Below, piece after piece: positions 46,850 to 56,360 of a stretch of DNA of 64,000 nucleotides (positions are counted from its first letter, which is position 1; every line of letters starts with the position of its first letter). A program made the position numbers and the translations under genes. The stretch covers positions 1 to 64,000 of the forward strand of contig NZ_JAKFFS010000003.1 of the NCBI RefSeq assembly GCF_021502725.1, in the 5' to 3' direction. Source of the stretch: Dyadobacter sp. CY345 (GTDB lineage: Bacteria > Bacteroidota > Bacteroidia > Cytophagales > Spirosomataceae). The notes under the pieces were generated by a model that saw only the letters and a list, made by a program, of their open reading frames with translations, was not told where the DNA came from and made no database searches.

Positions 46850-46896
46850 GGTTTTGTTAGTCAAAAAATAAAATTCCGTATCTAACGATTTGACTG

Positions 46897-49800
46897 TCAG
46901 AAACCCTCGGCTTTTTCTTCTTTCTTCTTTTTTTCTTCTGCCGGAACAACTTTTTTCTTAACGGTCTTGGTTAGCTTGGCCTTTTTGACTGCTGGTTGAT
47001 AGAAGTCGTCAAAGCGGCTTACAAACAAATCTTTCTCTTCCACGCCAATAGATACCAGCGACATATCTTTCGATTTTGAATTGGCACCTTTTGAAGTAAC
47101 CAGATCGTTAAAATCCATTTGTGACGATACAATCCCCAGTTCTTTTTCTTTGTAATCAAAATAATACCAAACGTCGGGTGAGGCTTGCAGATACATACTA
47201 AATTCGTCACCAAGCTCAGACCGACGAATTTCCAGGACACCTTCCATCTGTGCATTGATGTTATTTTTCCCAAAGTGGGAAACACCAATCGGTCCTTGTG
47301 AAAAATAAGCGTTATGAACCGGCGACCAGTGTAAGTCAACGCTGGACAGGGCAATTGGCGCATCAAGTGTCGGCGAGGCATCGAACAATGGCTTATATCC
47401 CGCAGCCGAAAGTTTGAGATAAGCATCAACACCTTTTGAACCGATAAGCGCTGAAAGTTTCCTGTTCAGGTTTTCAGCATCGTCGTCCGCAGCCGTACTA
47501 TTCTGTTCTTCAAGATTTGTTTCAACGATTTTTGCAGCCAGCTGAGGTAAAACCGGTTCCAGTGCTGACAGCTTCATCAGCAGCATTGAATTGAAAGTAA
47601 ACCGTGAACTATCAACCTGCACATTGGCAATTCCTGCCGACTGAAGCCAGTCCGAAGACGTAAATTTCATGGGGCCAGAGAAAGATGCAATTCCGGTTTT
47701 ATCATCAAACGTAAGCGTATTTCCTTCGTCCACAAGCCCGTCTGGCCCCGCTGGCGGAGCAACTTTGAAGGCTTTGTTGTCTTCGTCATAGTTCAAGGTT
47801 CCTTGTGCAAGATAAATATCCTGGTCACCGTCAGATTCTTTTGGCGACAAAAATGACATATACATTCCCCGGCTTTCATTGAAATGCAAACCAACTGAAA
47901 GCGGAAGATCATGCTCATTGCGCAGGTTTTTGTCTATTTTTATACCAACAGTTTCACCAGGCGTGTCTTTGTAAACGATCCAGGAACTCTGGAAATCTTT
48001 GCGGAATTTAATCACAGGCTTTACAAATCCTTCAAGCTGAAGCGACGGTTGGTACGCGATCAGGTTGATATCACCTTTATACTGAATTCTTGGAGAAAGG
48101 ATCAGATTTTCAGCTTCCTTGATATCTGCTTTTGCTGTGGTATAATACCGGATCGGTCCGGATTCAGTATTTCCTTTTGATTTTTTTCCTTCTGCCGCGG
48201 TTTCAATTTCCCTTAATTCAAAATTCTGCATTTTGATATTAAAGGTATCTTTCCGGGCCGTGATATACTGATAAGTTGCAGAGCCTTCAAACCGGTTCCG
48301 GGAATCAATTTTAATATCTGCATCACGCAAACGGTGGGAGGCATTTAAAGTATCGATTTCTATTCTGGCCTTTTTCAATGGCGCGATTTGTCCGTTACTA
48401 CCAATGCTTACCATGCCTTTGTCAGGAATAATTTTGACGTCGGCCGTACGGATAAAGGGAACGCCGCGCACGTTCAGGGTTACTTTTTCGACATCGTAAA
48501 CGCCTTCCGAAGCTTCAAAAGTCAATCCTTCCTGTTCAGGAGCAAGTGAGGTGTAAGACGACGTTTCGCCAAACCCTTTCATCAAAATGGTTTTTTTCAA
48601 AATATCCCATTTGGCAGTAGCAATCAATGTTTTATACGACGCAGCCGGAAGCTCCATACCCGAAGAATCAGAATCAAAACCAGTCGAATCGGTAACGAAG
48701 TTCACGACCGAAGTTTTGATGTTAAAATCGATATTTACATTTCGGCCTGTGAGGATATTTTTGGAAGATTTTGCTTGCCCGCCGTTAATTACGAAGAGTG
48801 ATCTGTTTGCCAAAAAACCATCTTTATTGAATTTAATATCATCCGAAGTCAGTTCTGAGTCCGGACGTTTAAGTTTTCCATTTCCGTAAAGTCCGGAAGA
48901 CCTCAGCAGCAAACCGCCTTCAAGACTGGTTGTCCCTTTATAAAATGAAAAAGATTTTCCCTGCGTATTGATAAACATGCTGTCAGAATTTGGAAACCAG
49001 CGCAGCGCATAATCTTTTAATTCTACCGCAGGAAAATATCCTTTGCCGATCGTAGCCTCTTTGATGCTGGCAATTTCTCCCGAAGCAAGTAAAGAATCGG
49101 CTGTCATTAATACATTTTTCGCCGTCATCGAAGCAGACAGGTAACGCATAACCGCTTTTGATTTTAGGCCGCTGTTATCCATAGTCAGCGTATCTGTAAA
49201 ACGTGCCATCGCTTTTCCTCCATATAACTTCAACTCGGTCACTGGCGGCTTATACTCAAAACCCAGAGAGTTGTCGGGCATACTTTTCAGAATAGTCTGA
49301 ATCGGAGGAAGTATTCCGTTTGAATTGAAAGTACCGTCGAAGATTACATCGCGCTGATCCAGTCCGTCCATATCAATTTTAGGAATTTTAAAGAAGACTT
49401 CCCGGGGATATAGGATTGTTCCTCTTTCCGGTTGATCGAAGTATACGATCATACCATCAGGCACAACAAGCCGCGGCGACTTTTTGCCCTTTTGAACACC
49501 TGATTTGTTTGCAGGGTCACTTAAAAAGAAAGTCCCGCCTTTTTCATATTTCACGTGGCCACCAACTTCTCCGCCTTGTCCTTTCGCAAATTTTTCCTTT
49601 GGTGTAAATGTGATTGAGTCGTTTGGACTAACATTTACAAAAAACTGTCCGTAGTTGAATTTAAGATTTTGTCCCCGAAACTGGTAATTGTTTGCAACCA
49701 ACTGTCCGTTTAGAGAAAAATCCCTGTTACGGCCAATGACCAGTTTTTTGTCAGATGGGATGGCAAATATTTTCAATGAATCACTCACGATGAAACGACC

Positions 49801-51561
49801 TACGCCGAGCACTGTCAGCAAAGTATCTTTCAGCGAAATTGTCGCATTAGCAGTTTCATCATTCGAAGCAAATTGAGAGCTTACCTGGAAATTGTCATAA
49901 TCCGTTTTATCAAGGCTTCCCAGAACATATAAAATCCCTTTTTTTGATACGGAATATTCGTCCGTTGTTTTGTCATATTTGAAATAACCTTCCAGTGCCA
50001 ATCTCTGTAAAGCCCGACGAATGATTACCGGATCCTGTTTGAATTTTTTGGCAAGATCTTCGGCCAGAAATGAAGGTTTTTTTTCAGTCTGTGTATAATT
50101 TGCTGCCATCAGAAGAGGCTGAAAACCGAATTCCTGAGCGATACCACGGAAGCGTTCTTTCTTGAAAAAATCAAAAGATTCGAGTTTTACCGGTACAACC
50201 TGCTTACCGTCAATCCGGGTAAATTCAACTTTTTCGTTTGGAAAAGTCCAGCGCATCAACTGGGCCCAGATATTCATTTTGTGGTAAGAATCCTGATAGG
50301 GCAACGGTCCAAAATCAGTTTTTTCGGCACGCCCAAGTTTCACTTGTCCTTCCAGGTCATTGTAAATAAAAGTGACGCCCGGATGATATAATGAATCATT
50401 TCCCATCGGCATTGTAAAGGAAGCCAGCGGGGCAGAAATTACAGAATCTTTAAGTGAGAATTTTTTACTGGTTGCAGAAAATGCAGGTTTATCCTGAAAA
50501 GAGACGGTTATTTTAGATGGTTCATCACTGAGCGACGTACTGAACATGGTTGTTCCGATTAATGCAAAACCTCCTTTATAAGCGATGTTTTTCCTGGATG
50601 CTTTTAACTGCGCATCATTTTTATTGGAAACAAAACGCGGGTATTGCGCCGGCTGGCTTCTGGATCTTTTAACACTTCGATATTCCAGAGTGCCTTTGAT
50701 TGGATTGGCTAGCTGGCTTTCATTGTGCAATGTCACATTTTCAGCGACTATTTTTGGCTGGGTTATATTAAAAGAATAGGTATCAAAATCAGCATAGATT
50801 GATGAGTCGCCTGCCGTCTGCCAGTTGAATTTTCCACCCTTTCCCGCAAAAATTCCGTCTTTCAGGGACACACTTCCCGTAGTTGGTCCAAAGGCAACAG
50901 AATCGCCAGTAGCAACCATGCCCAGAACAGCATTTTGAAGATCAATTACAGCTCCTGAAACCGGCGGCAAAGGTTTTGATTTTGGAGCAATTACCAAGTT
51001 GGAATCAACGGGAGTATCCCAATTATCAGCCGCCTGAATTTTTTGCGCTTCAACAACTGCGGCGCTGGTGGTATCAAAACGGAACTTATAAGTACCGCTA
51101 AGCAGATAAAGTGAGTTAAAATTTGATGTGTATAGCTTGTTGGTTTCTATTGTATTTTTGACTGTTTCAAGGATCCGCTGCATGGTCTTTGCATCATATT
51201 TTTCGCCAGATTTAGCGGCCAGGTCGAGAAACCCGTCAACGTCTCCCTGTCCTTTTAACAATGTGGTTGTATTTTTAATCAGCAAATGAAGGATCGGACC
51301 TGCTTTCTGTCCTTTTGAAAATTGCGTTTTTACAACCCCGATAAATTTACTTTGCTGCGGCGAACTTACGGAGCTCATCCAGAGACTGTCCAGCTGGGCT
51401 GTCGACCGGATGTAAACCGGGTTTTTGCTGCCGTCTATCAGTTTCCTGAGTTGCACCATAAACTGACCAGGATCGTCGGAGGCTTTGAGGTTTTGAGCGG
51501 AGAGATTTTTTCCTCCGAGTAAAATAATACAAGATAACAGGAAGTAACGAAAGATCTTCAT
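46897..51561 (-). CDS. Very large exported protein of unknown function (1554 aa)
   Basis: A 1554-residue protein with a signal peptide (about 1-22, ending NLSAQ) and no internal membrane segment. Most of it is beta-rich, with repeating short phrases of the type YADFDTYSFNITQPKIVAENVTLHN, LKIFAIPSDKKLVIGRNRDFSLNGQLVANNYQFRG and KARIEIDTLNASHRLRDADIKIDSRNRFEGSATY, which recall the beta-jellyroll/OstA-like repeats of LPS- and lipid-bridge proteins. A winged-helix-like insert may lie near 510-560 (PVIIRRALQRLALEGYFKYDKTTDEYSVSKKG). The C-terminus is a Lys/Glu-rich tail (about 1525-1554). I do not recognise the family; a bridge or scaffold role in the envelope is only a suggestion. Confidence 0.75.
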   Translation of the reverse strand: MKIFRYFLLSCIILLGGKNLSAQNLKASDDPGQFMVQLRKLIDGSKNPVYIRSTAQLDSLWMSSVSSPQQSKFIGVVKTQFSKGQKAGPILHLLIKNTTTLLKGQGDVDGFLDLAAKSGEKYDAKTMQRILETVKNTIETNKLYTSNFNSLYLLSGTYKFRFDTTSAAVVEAQKIQAADNWDTPVDSNLVIAPKSKPLPPVSGAVIDLQNAVLGMVATGDSVAFGPTTGSVSLKDGIFAGKGGKFNWQTAGDSSIYADFDTYSFNITQPKIVAENVTLHNESQLANPIKGTLEYRSVKRSRSQPAQYPRFVSNKNDAQLKASRKNIAYKGGFALIGTTMFSTSLSDEPSKITVSFQDKPAFSATSKKFSLKDSVISAPLASFTMPMGNDSLYHPGVTFIYNDLEGQVKLGRAEKTDFGPLPYQDSYHKMNIWAQLMRWTFPNEKVEFTRIDGKQVVPVKLESFDFFKKERFRGIAQEFGFQPLLMAANYTQTEKKPSFLAEDLAKKFKQDPVIIRRALQRLALEGYFKYDKTTDEYSVSKKGILYVLGSLDKTDYDNFQVSSQFASNDETANATISLKDTLLTVLGVGRFIVSDSLKIFAIPSDKKLVIGRNRDFSLNGQLVANNYQFRGQNLKFNYGQFFVNVSPNDSITFTPKEKFAKGQGGEVGGHVKYEKGGTFFLSDPANKSGVQKGKKSPRLVVPDGMIVYFDQPERGTILYPREVFFKIPKIDMDGLDQRDVIFDGTFNSNGILPPIQTILKSMPDNSLGFEYKPPVTELKLYGGKAMARFTDTLTMDNSGLKSKAVMRYLSASMTAKNVLMTADSLLASGEIASIKEATIGKGYFPAVELKDYALRWFPNSDSMFINTQGKSFSFYKGTTSLEGGLLLRSSGLYGNGKLKRPDSELTSDDIKFNKDGFLANRSLFVINGGQAKSSKNILTGRNVNIDFNIKTSVVNFVTDSTGFDSDSSGMELPAASYKTLIATAKWDILKKTILMKGFGETSSYTSLAPEQEGLTFEASEGVYDVEKVTLNVRGVPFIRTADVKIIPDKGMVSIGSNGQIAPLKKARIEIDTLNASHRLRDADIKIDSRNRFEGSATYQYITARKDTFNIKMQNFELREIETAAEGKKSKGNTESGPIRYYTTAKADIKEAENLILSPRIQYKGDINLIAYQPSLQLEGFVKPVIKFRKDFQSSWIVYKDTPGETVGIKIDKNLRNEHDLPLSVGLHFNESRGMYMSFLSPKESDGDQDIYLAQGTLNYDEDNKAFKVAPPAGPDGLVDEGNTLTFDDKTGIASFSGPMKFTSSDWLQSAGIANVQVDSSRFTFNSMLLMKLSALEPVLPQLAAKIVETNLEEQNSTAADDDAENLNRKLSALIGSKGVDAYLKLSAAGYKPLFDASPTLDAPIALSSVDLHWSPVHNAYFSQGPIGVSHFGKNNINAQMEGVLEIRRSELGDEFSMYLQASPDVWYYFDYKEKELGIVSSQMDFNDLVTSKGANSKSKDMSLVSIGVEEKDLFVSRFDDFYQPAVKKAKLTKTVKKKVVPAEEKKKKEEKAEGF

Positions 51562-51597
51562 GTAGTATTTAGCAGAGTTTGATCTTAGTGTTTTGAA

Positions 51598-51641
51598 TTT
51601 AAGATACTGAAAATCAGCAATTAGAAATTCAGTATCTTAAA
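51598..51641 (-). other. Hairpin between prmA and the 1554-aa gene
   Basis: TTTAAGATACTGAA (51598-51611) pairs perfectly with TTCAGTATCTTAAA (51628-51641). It starts 8 bp after the prmA stop. It has no U-tract, so termination is uncertain; it could also act in the leader of the large gene. Confidence 0.55.
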
Positions 51642-51648
51642 CATTTAT

Positions 51649-52485
51649 CTATTTATTCTTTTCAAAAATGACCGTCGCCCATTGGTTGCGTGTATTGGAT
51701 CTTAATTTGGCAAGTCCATTTTCTGCTCCGCAATTTTCGATATCAGCCTGATCCATTTCATAAAATCCGCTGGTAACAAGCCATCCGCCTGGCAATAAAT
51801 GAGAAACATATTTTGGGATCTCGTCGAGCAGAATGTTTCGGTTAATATTTGCCAGAATTCCACCGAATTGCTTATCGGCAGGCACTTCGTTAATCGTCCC
51901 TTTAAAGACTTCCGCCTCCTCTCCCAATCCGTTCATTGCAAAATTTTCTGCTGTATTTTCGACAGCCCATTCGTCAATATCAAAACCCAGTAAACTTTCT
52001 GCACCCAGTTTTGAAGCCAGAATGGCTAAAATGCCTGTCCCACAACCAACATCCATAATCGAAAGACCCTTGTGAGGGAGATTAAGTTGCTCATTCATCA
52101 CAAGCCATGTTGTTTCATGATGACCGGTTCCAAAAGACATTTTTGGCTGGATCAGCAGATCGAAAGTGAAACTTGGATCCGGCTCGTGAAATGTAGCGCG
52201 AACACGTATTTCTTTTCCTACTTCAATAGGCTCATAACTTCTTTCCCACTCCTCATTCCAATTCTTCCTTTCTAACGATTTCCATGAACTTGCTATTGCG
52301 GTAGTCTCACTGTATTTGGCGATTAGCTCTTGTAAGACTGTTTCATTAAAATCTTCCTCCGGGATATAAGCGGATAACCCTTCGTCGGTTTCGACGAATG
52401 ATTCAAATCCAGCCTCGGCCAGTTCGGCCATTAATATTTCTGTAAAGTCAGAATCGAGTTCGAGTTGTACTTCTACGTAATTCAT
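51649..52485 (-). CDS. prmA: Ribosomal protein L11 methyltransferase
   Basis: A 278-residue PrmA: N-terminal substrate-recognition domain (about 1-60), linker, and SAM-dependent methyltransferase domain with SFGTGHHETT (117-126), DVGCGTGILA (145-154) and NINRNILLDEIP. It methylates ribosomal protein L11 at several sites. The length is slightly short of E. coli PrmA (293) and usual for Bacteroidota. A 9-bp inverted repeat (CTTGAATTT/AAATTCAAG, about 52519-52541) lies in its upstream region. Confidence 0.95.
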   Translation of the reverse strand: MNYVEVQLELDSDFTEILMAELAEAGFESFVETDEGLSAYIPEEDFNETVLQELIAKYSETTAIASSWKSLERKNWNEEWERSYEPIEVGKEIRVRATFHEPDPSFTFDLLIQPKMSFGTGHHETTWLVMNEQLNLPHKGLSIMDVGCGTGILAILASKLGAESLLGFDIDEWAVENTAENFAMNGLGEEAEVFKGTINEVPADKQFGGILANINRNILLDEIPKYVSHLLPGGWLVTSGFYEMDQADIENCGAENGLAKLRSNTRNQWATVIFEKNK

Positions 52486-52556
52486 GCGATTTGTTATGGA
52501 TATGCTATGGTGAAGGTCTTGAATTTTTTTAGAAATTCAAGGAGAGAGAGAACATT

Positions 52557-52594
52557 AAAAAGGCCCACATATGCATGAATTTGCATTGTGGGCC
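52557..52594 (-). terminator. Terminator of the glycogen synthase gene
   Basis: GGCCCACA (52562-52569) pairs with TGTGGGCC (52587-52594) allowing for an inner GCA/TGC pairing, followed on the minus strand by TTTTT. It lies 36 bp past the stop at 52630. Confidence 0.88.
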
Positions 52595-52629
52595 AAATCA
52601 ATATTTTAAATTAGCTTCGATTATTTAGA

Positions 52630-54444
52630 TCAAGGTTTTCTCCGCTTTGTTGCCAGATCGTGCGCAGTATCATAATACGATCTTAAATTCATCCAGTCGA
52701 AAACATCCGAAATATTTTCTACACGGTTTCGCTGCATGATACGGTCGCGGCGCTGCATTTTAACAAATTTGAAAAGAATATCAGCCATTTGGTCTGCTGC
52801 CTGAGCGTAAGTCTGCGACTTGCGGTTGATCACGTAAATACCACGATTTTCATAATCGCGCATAATCTGCATAATATAGTCGCCGAACCCGGACAAGTCA
52901 CTCGTAACCGTTGGAACTCCGCGTACTACACATTCCAATGGAGTATAACCCCATGGTTCATAATAACTTGGGAAAACGCCAAGGTGACATCCACGAACAA
53001 ACTGACCATAATCCAAACCAAACAATGGATTAGTTGATGAGATAAAATCGGGGTGATAAACGATTTTAACGCGGTCGCGCTCGTTATTGACAAGATTTGC
53101 TTTTCTACAGAAATCGGTAATGCCGTCCTCTGCCTTCAAATCGTGTGTAACAAAGGCAGGTAATTTATCCGTTTTCCACGTCTGAATAGTACGGCGTAAG
53201 CGAAGGCGCCAGTATTCATCAACGAAGTTATTCAAATCCGGCATTTTATGATCTGCGCCGGAAGCTGCTGCAAGAAATAGTTTTTCTCCAACTTCTTTCT
53301 CAATGGCTGTACACGTTTCCTGCAACTCATTCAAAACGGCCCGAGATTGAAGCACATCCGGATTCACTGAATAGTATGGCTGTTTGGTAACGATAAACAT
53401 CACCACAGTCATATCCATATTGGCCTGGACCATTTTCCAGTTCAGTCTTGCCAGTGCTTCAAGCGTTAAATCATAACCTTTGTTGCTGTACTCATAACGC
53501 CCGGAAGTGAAGAAATATAACGTTTTGTCCAGATCAAAAGAATAACTCGGGAAAAAATGACCAAGCACAAACTCGTGAATACGCTCTTTGTATTTTAAAT
53601 GCAAATTCTGGAATTCATGAACAGCCTGGAAACGAACAACATTAAGTCCATTAGGCGTTACCAGATCAGGCATTCTGCCCAGGAAAACTTCACACTCGCG
53701 GGCAGTAACGTCACTTACTGTCGTCAATACGTGTGCACCTAGCGCGGCTTGTCTTTCGATGGAAGCCTGGGTTAAGATCCCGTAATTTTTAGCTTCCTGC
53801 TCCCAGTCAAAAAATGGAAGTTTGCTGTAAAATCCTTCAACATTCTGCGCAAGATAACGTCCAAGCATCGTCGCATGCGTCGTAAATGTCGTCGCGACTT
53901 TTACATTTTCTCTTTTCAGGTCCGGAAGTCCGCTGCTGGCCATCCACTCATGGAACTGTGCAGAAATATCCTCCCTTCGCGCATTTTCTTCTGCATACTC
54001 TTTAAGATAAATCCGTACCATTTCACCAAAACACAAGGTTTGGTTAACCAACGGCTCAGCATTGATTGTAGAAATACGGTTTTTTTCCCAGAGATTATAT
54101 TTTACTACATCCAGTTCATGCGCAATACTTTCCAGATCAAAAAGAACGACACGGGGTTTTCCGGTCACCAGCCAAAAGCCATAATGAACAGTGTAGCCCA
54201 TTTCACGCATTCTGCGGACTGTTCTTCCAACATTGCAGTCATCCAGATCAGTGATTTCTTCAAATTCAGCAGAAGCTTTTTTCTCAAAATATGGGCCCAA
54301 CAGGTAGTAATTATCTTCCCACTTTTCGACCATTGCTGGTACTTTGGTTCTGATAACAGTGTAAATCCCACCGACCTGATTGCAAACCTCCCAGGCTATT
54401 TCAAAAAGGACGTTTTTTTTAGTTGTTTTTACAAATGGTTCCAA
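52630..54444 (-). CDS. Glycogen synthase, GT3 (eukaryote-like) family
   Basis: A 604-residue glycosyltransferase of family GT3, the family of animal and fungal glycogen synthases, also widespread in Bacteroidota. Seen: FEIAWEVCNQVGGIYTVIRTK at the N-terminus, TTFTTHATMLGRYLA, TTVSDVTARECEVFLGRMPDLVTPNGLNVVRF, and the C-terminal PSYYEPWGYTPLECVVRGVPTVTSDLSGFGDYI. It elongates alpha-1,4-glucan from UDP-glucose (in the characterised family; donor here inferred). The only start that keeps the conserved N-terminus is the TTG at 54444; the next Met is at residue 37, inside the domain. Its promoter is at 54480-54509. Confidence 0.93.
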   Translation of the reverse strand: MEPFVKTTKKNVLFEIAWEVCNQVGGIYTVIRTKVPAMVEKWEDNYYLLGPYFEKKASAEFEEITDLDDCNVGRTVRRMREMGYTVHYGFWLVTGKPRVVLFDLESIAHELDVVKYNLWEKNRISTINAEPLVNQTLCFGEMVRIYLKEYAEENARREDISAQFHEWMASSGLPDLKRENVKVATTFTTHATMLGRYLAQNVEGFYSKLPFFDWEQEAKNYGILTQASIERQAALGAHVLTTVSDVTARECEVFLGRMPDLVTPNGLNVVRFQAVHEFQNLHLKYKERIHEFVLGHFFPSYSFDLDKTLYFFTSGRYEYSNKGYDLTLEALARLNWKMVQANMDMTVVMFIVTKQPYYSVNPDVLQSRAVLNELQETCTAIEKEVGEKLFLAAASGADHKMPDLNNFVDEYWRLRLRRTIQTWKTDKLPAFVTHDLKAEDGITDFCRKANLVNNERDRVKIVYHPDFISSTNPLFGLDYGQFVRGCHLGVFPSYYEPWGYTPLECVVRGVPTVTSDLSGFGDYIMQIMRDYENRGIYVINRKSQTYAQAADQMADILFKFVKMQRRDRIMQRNRVENISDVFDWMNLRSYYDTAHDLATKRRKP

Positions 54445-54479
54445 TATGGGATATGGGTTAAAACGTTATAGCTGACTAA

Positions 54480-54509
54480 TAAAGGTAATTTACTGAGGAT
54501 TTGTCACAA
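54480..54509 (-). promoter_or_regulatory. Promoter of the glycogen synthase gene
   Basis: On the minus strand TTG (complement of 54507-54509), 19 bp, TACCTTTA (complement of 54480-54487), one mismatch to TAnnTTTG. The predicted leader is about 30 nt. Confidence 0.55.
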
Positions 54510-54613
54510 AAAATCCTTGTAATTACACAATAAATATCCAGAAAAATAATTCACAATAACAATATAATGGACATGTTTATTTGCCGCTACGACAAATTAA
54601 GCAAGTTCTCGGC

Positions 54614-54621
54614 TAACTTTG
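54614..54621 (+). promoter_or_regulatory. -7 element upstream of the GHL10-type lipoprotein gene
   Basis: TAACTTTG is an exact TAnnTTTG box, 38 bp before the ATG at 54660. It supports that start over the ATG at 54567, which lies upstream of the box. Confidence 0.5.
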
Positions 54622-54659
54622 GTCTAAAATACGTTACTTTGATCGGATTAACATTTTGC

Positions 54660-56240
54660 ATGCGTTTAATAGTGAAAAAAATTCCATTTATTGCGTTTTC
54701 TGTATTGCTGACCATTATTTTGCTTCAGGGATGTAAGGCACAAAGCACAGATTTTGAGGCAATTTATCCGCCAAAACGGGAATTTAGAGCTGTCTGGATC
54801 GCCACGGTCGATAACATCGACTGGCCTAGCAGTAAAAATCTTGTGCCCGATGAGCAACGTAATGAGTTTTCTGCACTGCTTGATTTTCATAAGCGGACCG
54901 GGATGAACGCAGTTTTTGTGCAGGTCAGGGCGGCAGGAGATGCCTTTTATGCGAAAAGTTCGGAGCCATGGTCGGAGTGGTTAACCGGGCAACAAGGCCG
55001 GAAACCAGAGCCGATGTGGGATCCTATGGAATTTATGATCAAGGAATCGCATCGACGCGGATTGGAATTTCATGCCTGGTTAAATTTAAACCGCCTGGTT
55101 CACAAGTCTTCTAAAAGTGTTTCTTCTGAAAACATAAGCCGACTGCATCCTGATTGGATTTTAAGTTATGACGGATATAAATTATTTAATTTTGGTATTC
55201 CGGAAGTTCGCCAGTTCATTACTGAAATTGCCGTAAATGTTGCTAAAAACTACGATGTTGACGGAATTCATTTTGACGATTATTTCTACCCCTATGCCGT
55301 TGCTGGCCAGGTGATCTACGATGATGCGACTTTCAGACAATATGGACGCGGATTTACTAATAAAAATGATTGGCGCCGGAATAATGTGGATTTGCTCGTT
55401 AAACAGATCCATGATGCCTTGATGGAGGTTAACCCGAAAATTAAGTTTGGGATCAGTCCTTGCGGCGTCTGGAGAAATAAAGGAACAGATTCCGAAGGCT
55501 CCAAAACGTATGGTGCACTTGCTTCGTATGACGACCTTTATGCTGACAGCAGGAAATGGGTTCGTGAAGGCTGGGTCGACTATATCGCGCCACAAGTATA
55601 TTTCTCTTCGAAATTTGGAAAGGTACCGTACAAAAATCTGGTTGATTGGTGGACCGAAAACTGTTATGGGCGTCACTTTTATGTTGGACTTGGCGCATAC
55701 CGGGTGGGTGGAAAAGAGAAAGATACGCAATGGGCTAATCCTAATGAACTGCCTAATCAGATAAGATATTCCCGGGAAAATGAAGCCGAAGGGACGATTT
55801 TTTTCAGCTCTCGTTCTCTGAAAAATAATAATCTTGGTTTTGTTGATACATTAAGAAATAATCTGTTCCGTTATCCTGCGCTGGTGCCTACAATGTCCTG
55901 GAAAGATGCTATCCCGCCGCTAACGCCCAAAAGCCTGAAAGCAACCTTGCTGAACAACGGACTTGAATTATTTTGGGAAAAACCGGATCCCGCAACGGAT
56001 GGTGAGACGGCTACGTACTATGTGATTTATCGTTTCGAGCCTGACGAAAAGCCTACTGCCCATGATCCGAGAAAGATAATAGGTATGGCATTTGAAGGTG
56101 AAAAATTTGTCGATATGACTATTCAGGTTGGGGAAAGATATGTTTATTACATTACAGCTGTTGATAGGCTGCACAATGAAGGCCGCCCTATTGGACCATT
56201 AAAAGTTGAAGTGCTTGACCAGAAATTACAGCGGTTTTAG
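54660..56240 (+). CDS. Family 10-like glycosylhydrolase lipoprotein (GHL10/DUF187)
   Basis: A 526-residue protein from ATG 54660 with a clean lipoprotein signal (LLQGC, Cys25). The GHL10 domain (about 35-350) starts PKREFRAVWIATVDNIDWPSS and contains GMNAVFVQVRAAGDAFYAKSSEPWSEWLTG, EFHAWLNLNRL, YDVDGIHFDDYFYPY and FGISPCGVWRNKG. A fibronectin type III-like domain follows (about 420-520). Enzymes of this group act on peptidoglycan glycan or other amino-sugar polymers; the substrate here is not known. The ATG at 54567 would add 31 residues before the signal peptide and lies upstream of the promoter box. Confidence 0.9.
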   Translation: MRLIVKKIPFIAFSVLLTIILLQGCKAQSTDFEAIYPPKREFRAVWIATVDNIDWPSSKNLVPDEQRNEFSALLDFHKRTGMNAVFVQVRAAGDAFYAKSSEPWSEWLTGQQGRKPEPMWDPMEFMIKESHRRGLEFHAWLNLNRLVHKSSKSVSSENISRLHPDWILSYDGYKLFNFGIPEVRQFITEIAVNVAKNYDVDGIHFDDYFYPYAVAGQVIYDDATFRQYGRGFTNKNDWRRNNVDLLVKQIHDALMEVNPKIKFGISPCGVWRNKGTDSEGSKTYGALASYDDLYADSRKWVREGWVDYIAPQVYFSSKFGKVPYKNLVDWWTENCYGRHFYVGLGAYRVGGKEKDTQWANPNELPNQIRYSRENEAEGTIFFSSRSLKNNNLGFVDTLRNNLFRYPALVPTMSWKDAIPPLTPKSLKATLLNNGLELFWEKPDPATDGETATYYVIYRFEPDEKPTAHDPRKIIGMAFEGEKFVDMTIQVGERYVYYITAVDRLHNEGRPIGPLKVEVLDQKLQRF

Positions 56241-56360
56241 ATTTTCAAAATTTAGCTGAGTTACAATTTTCCAATTTGAAGATTCCGAGGCAATCAATTT
56301 AGAAAGGTTTTTGTTATTTCAAATGATACAGCTTTCTAAAAAAAATTACATACAGACCGC

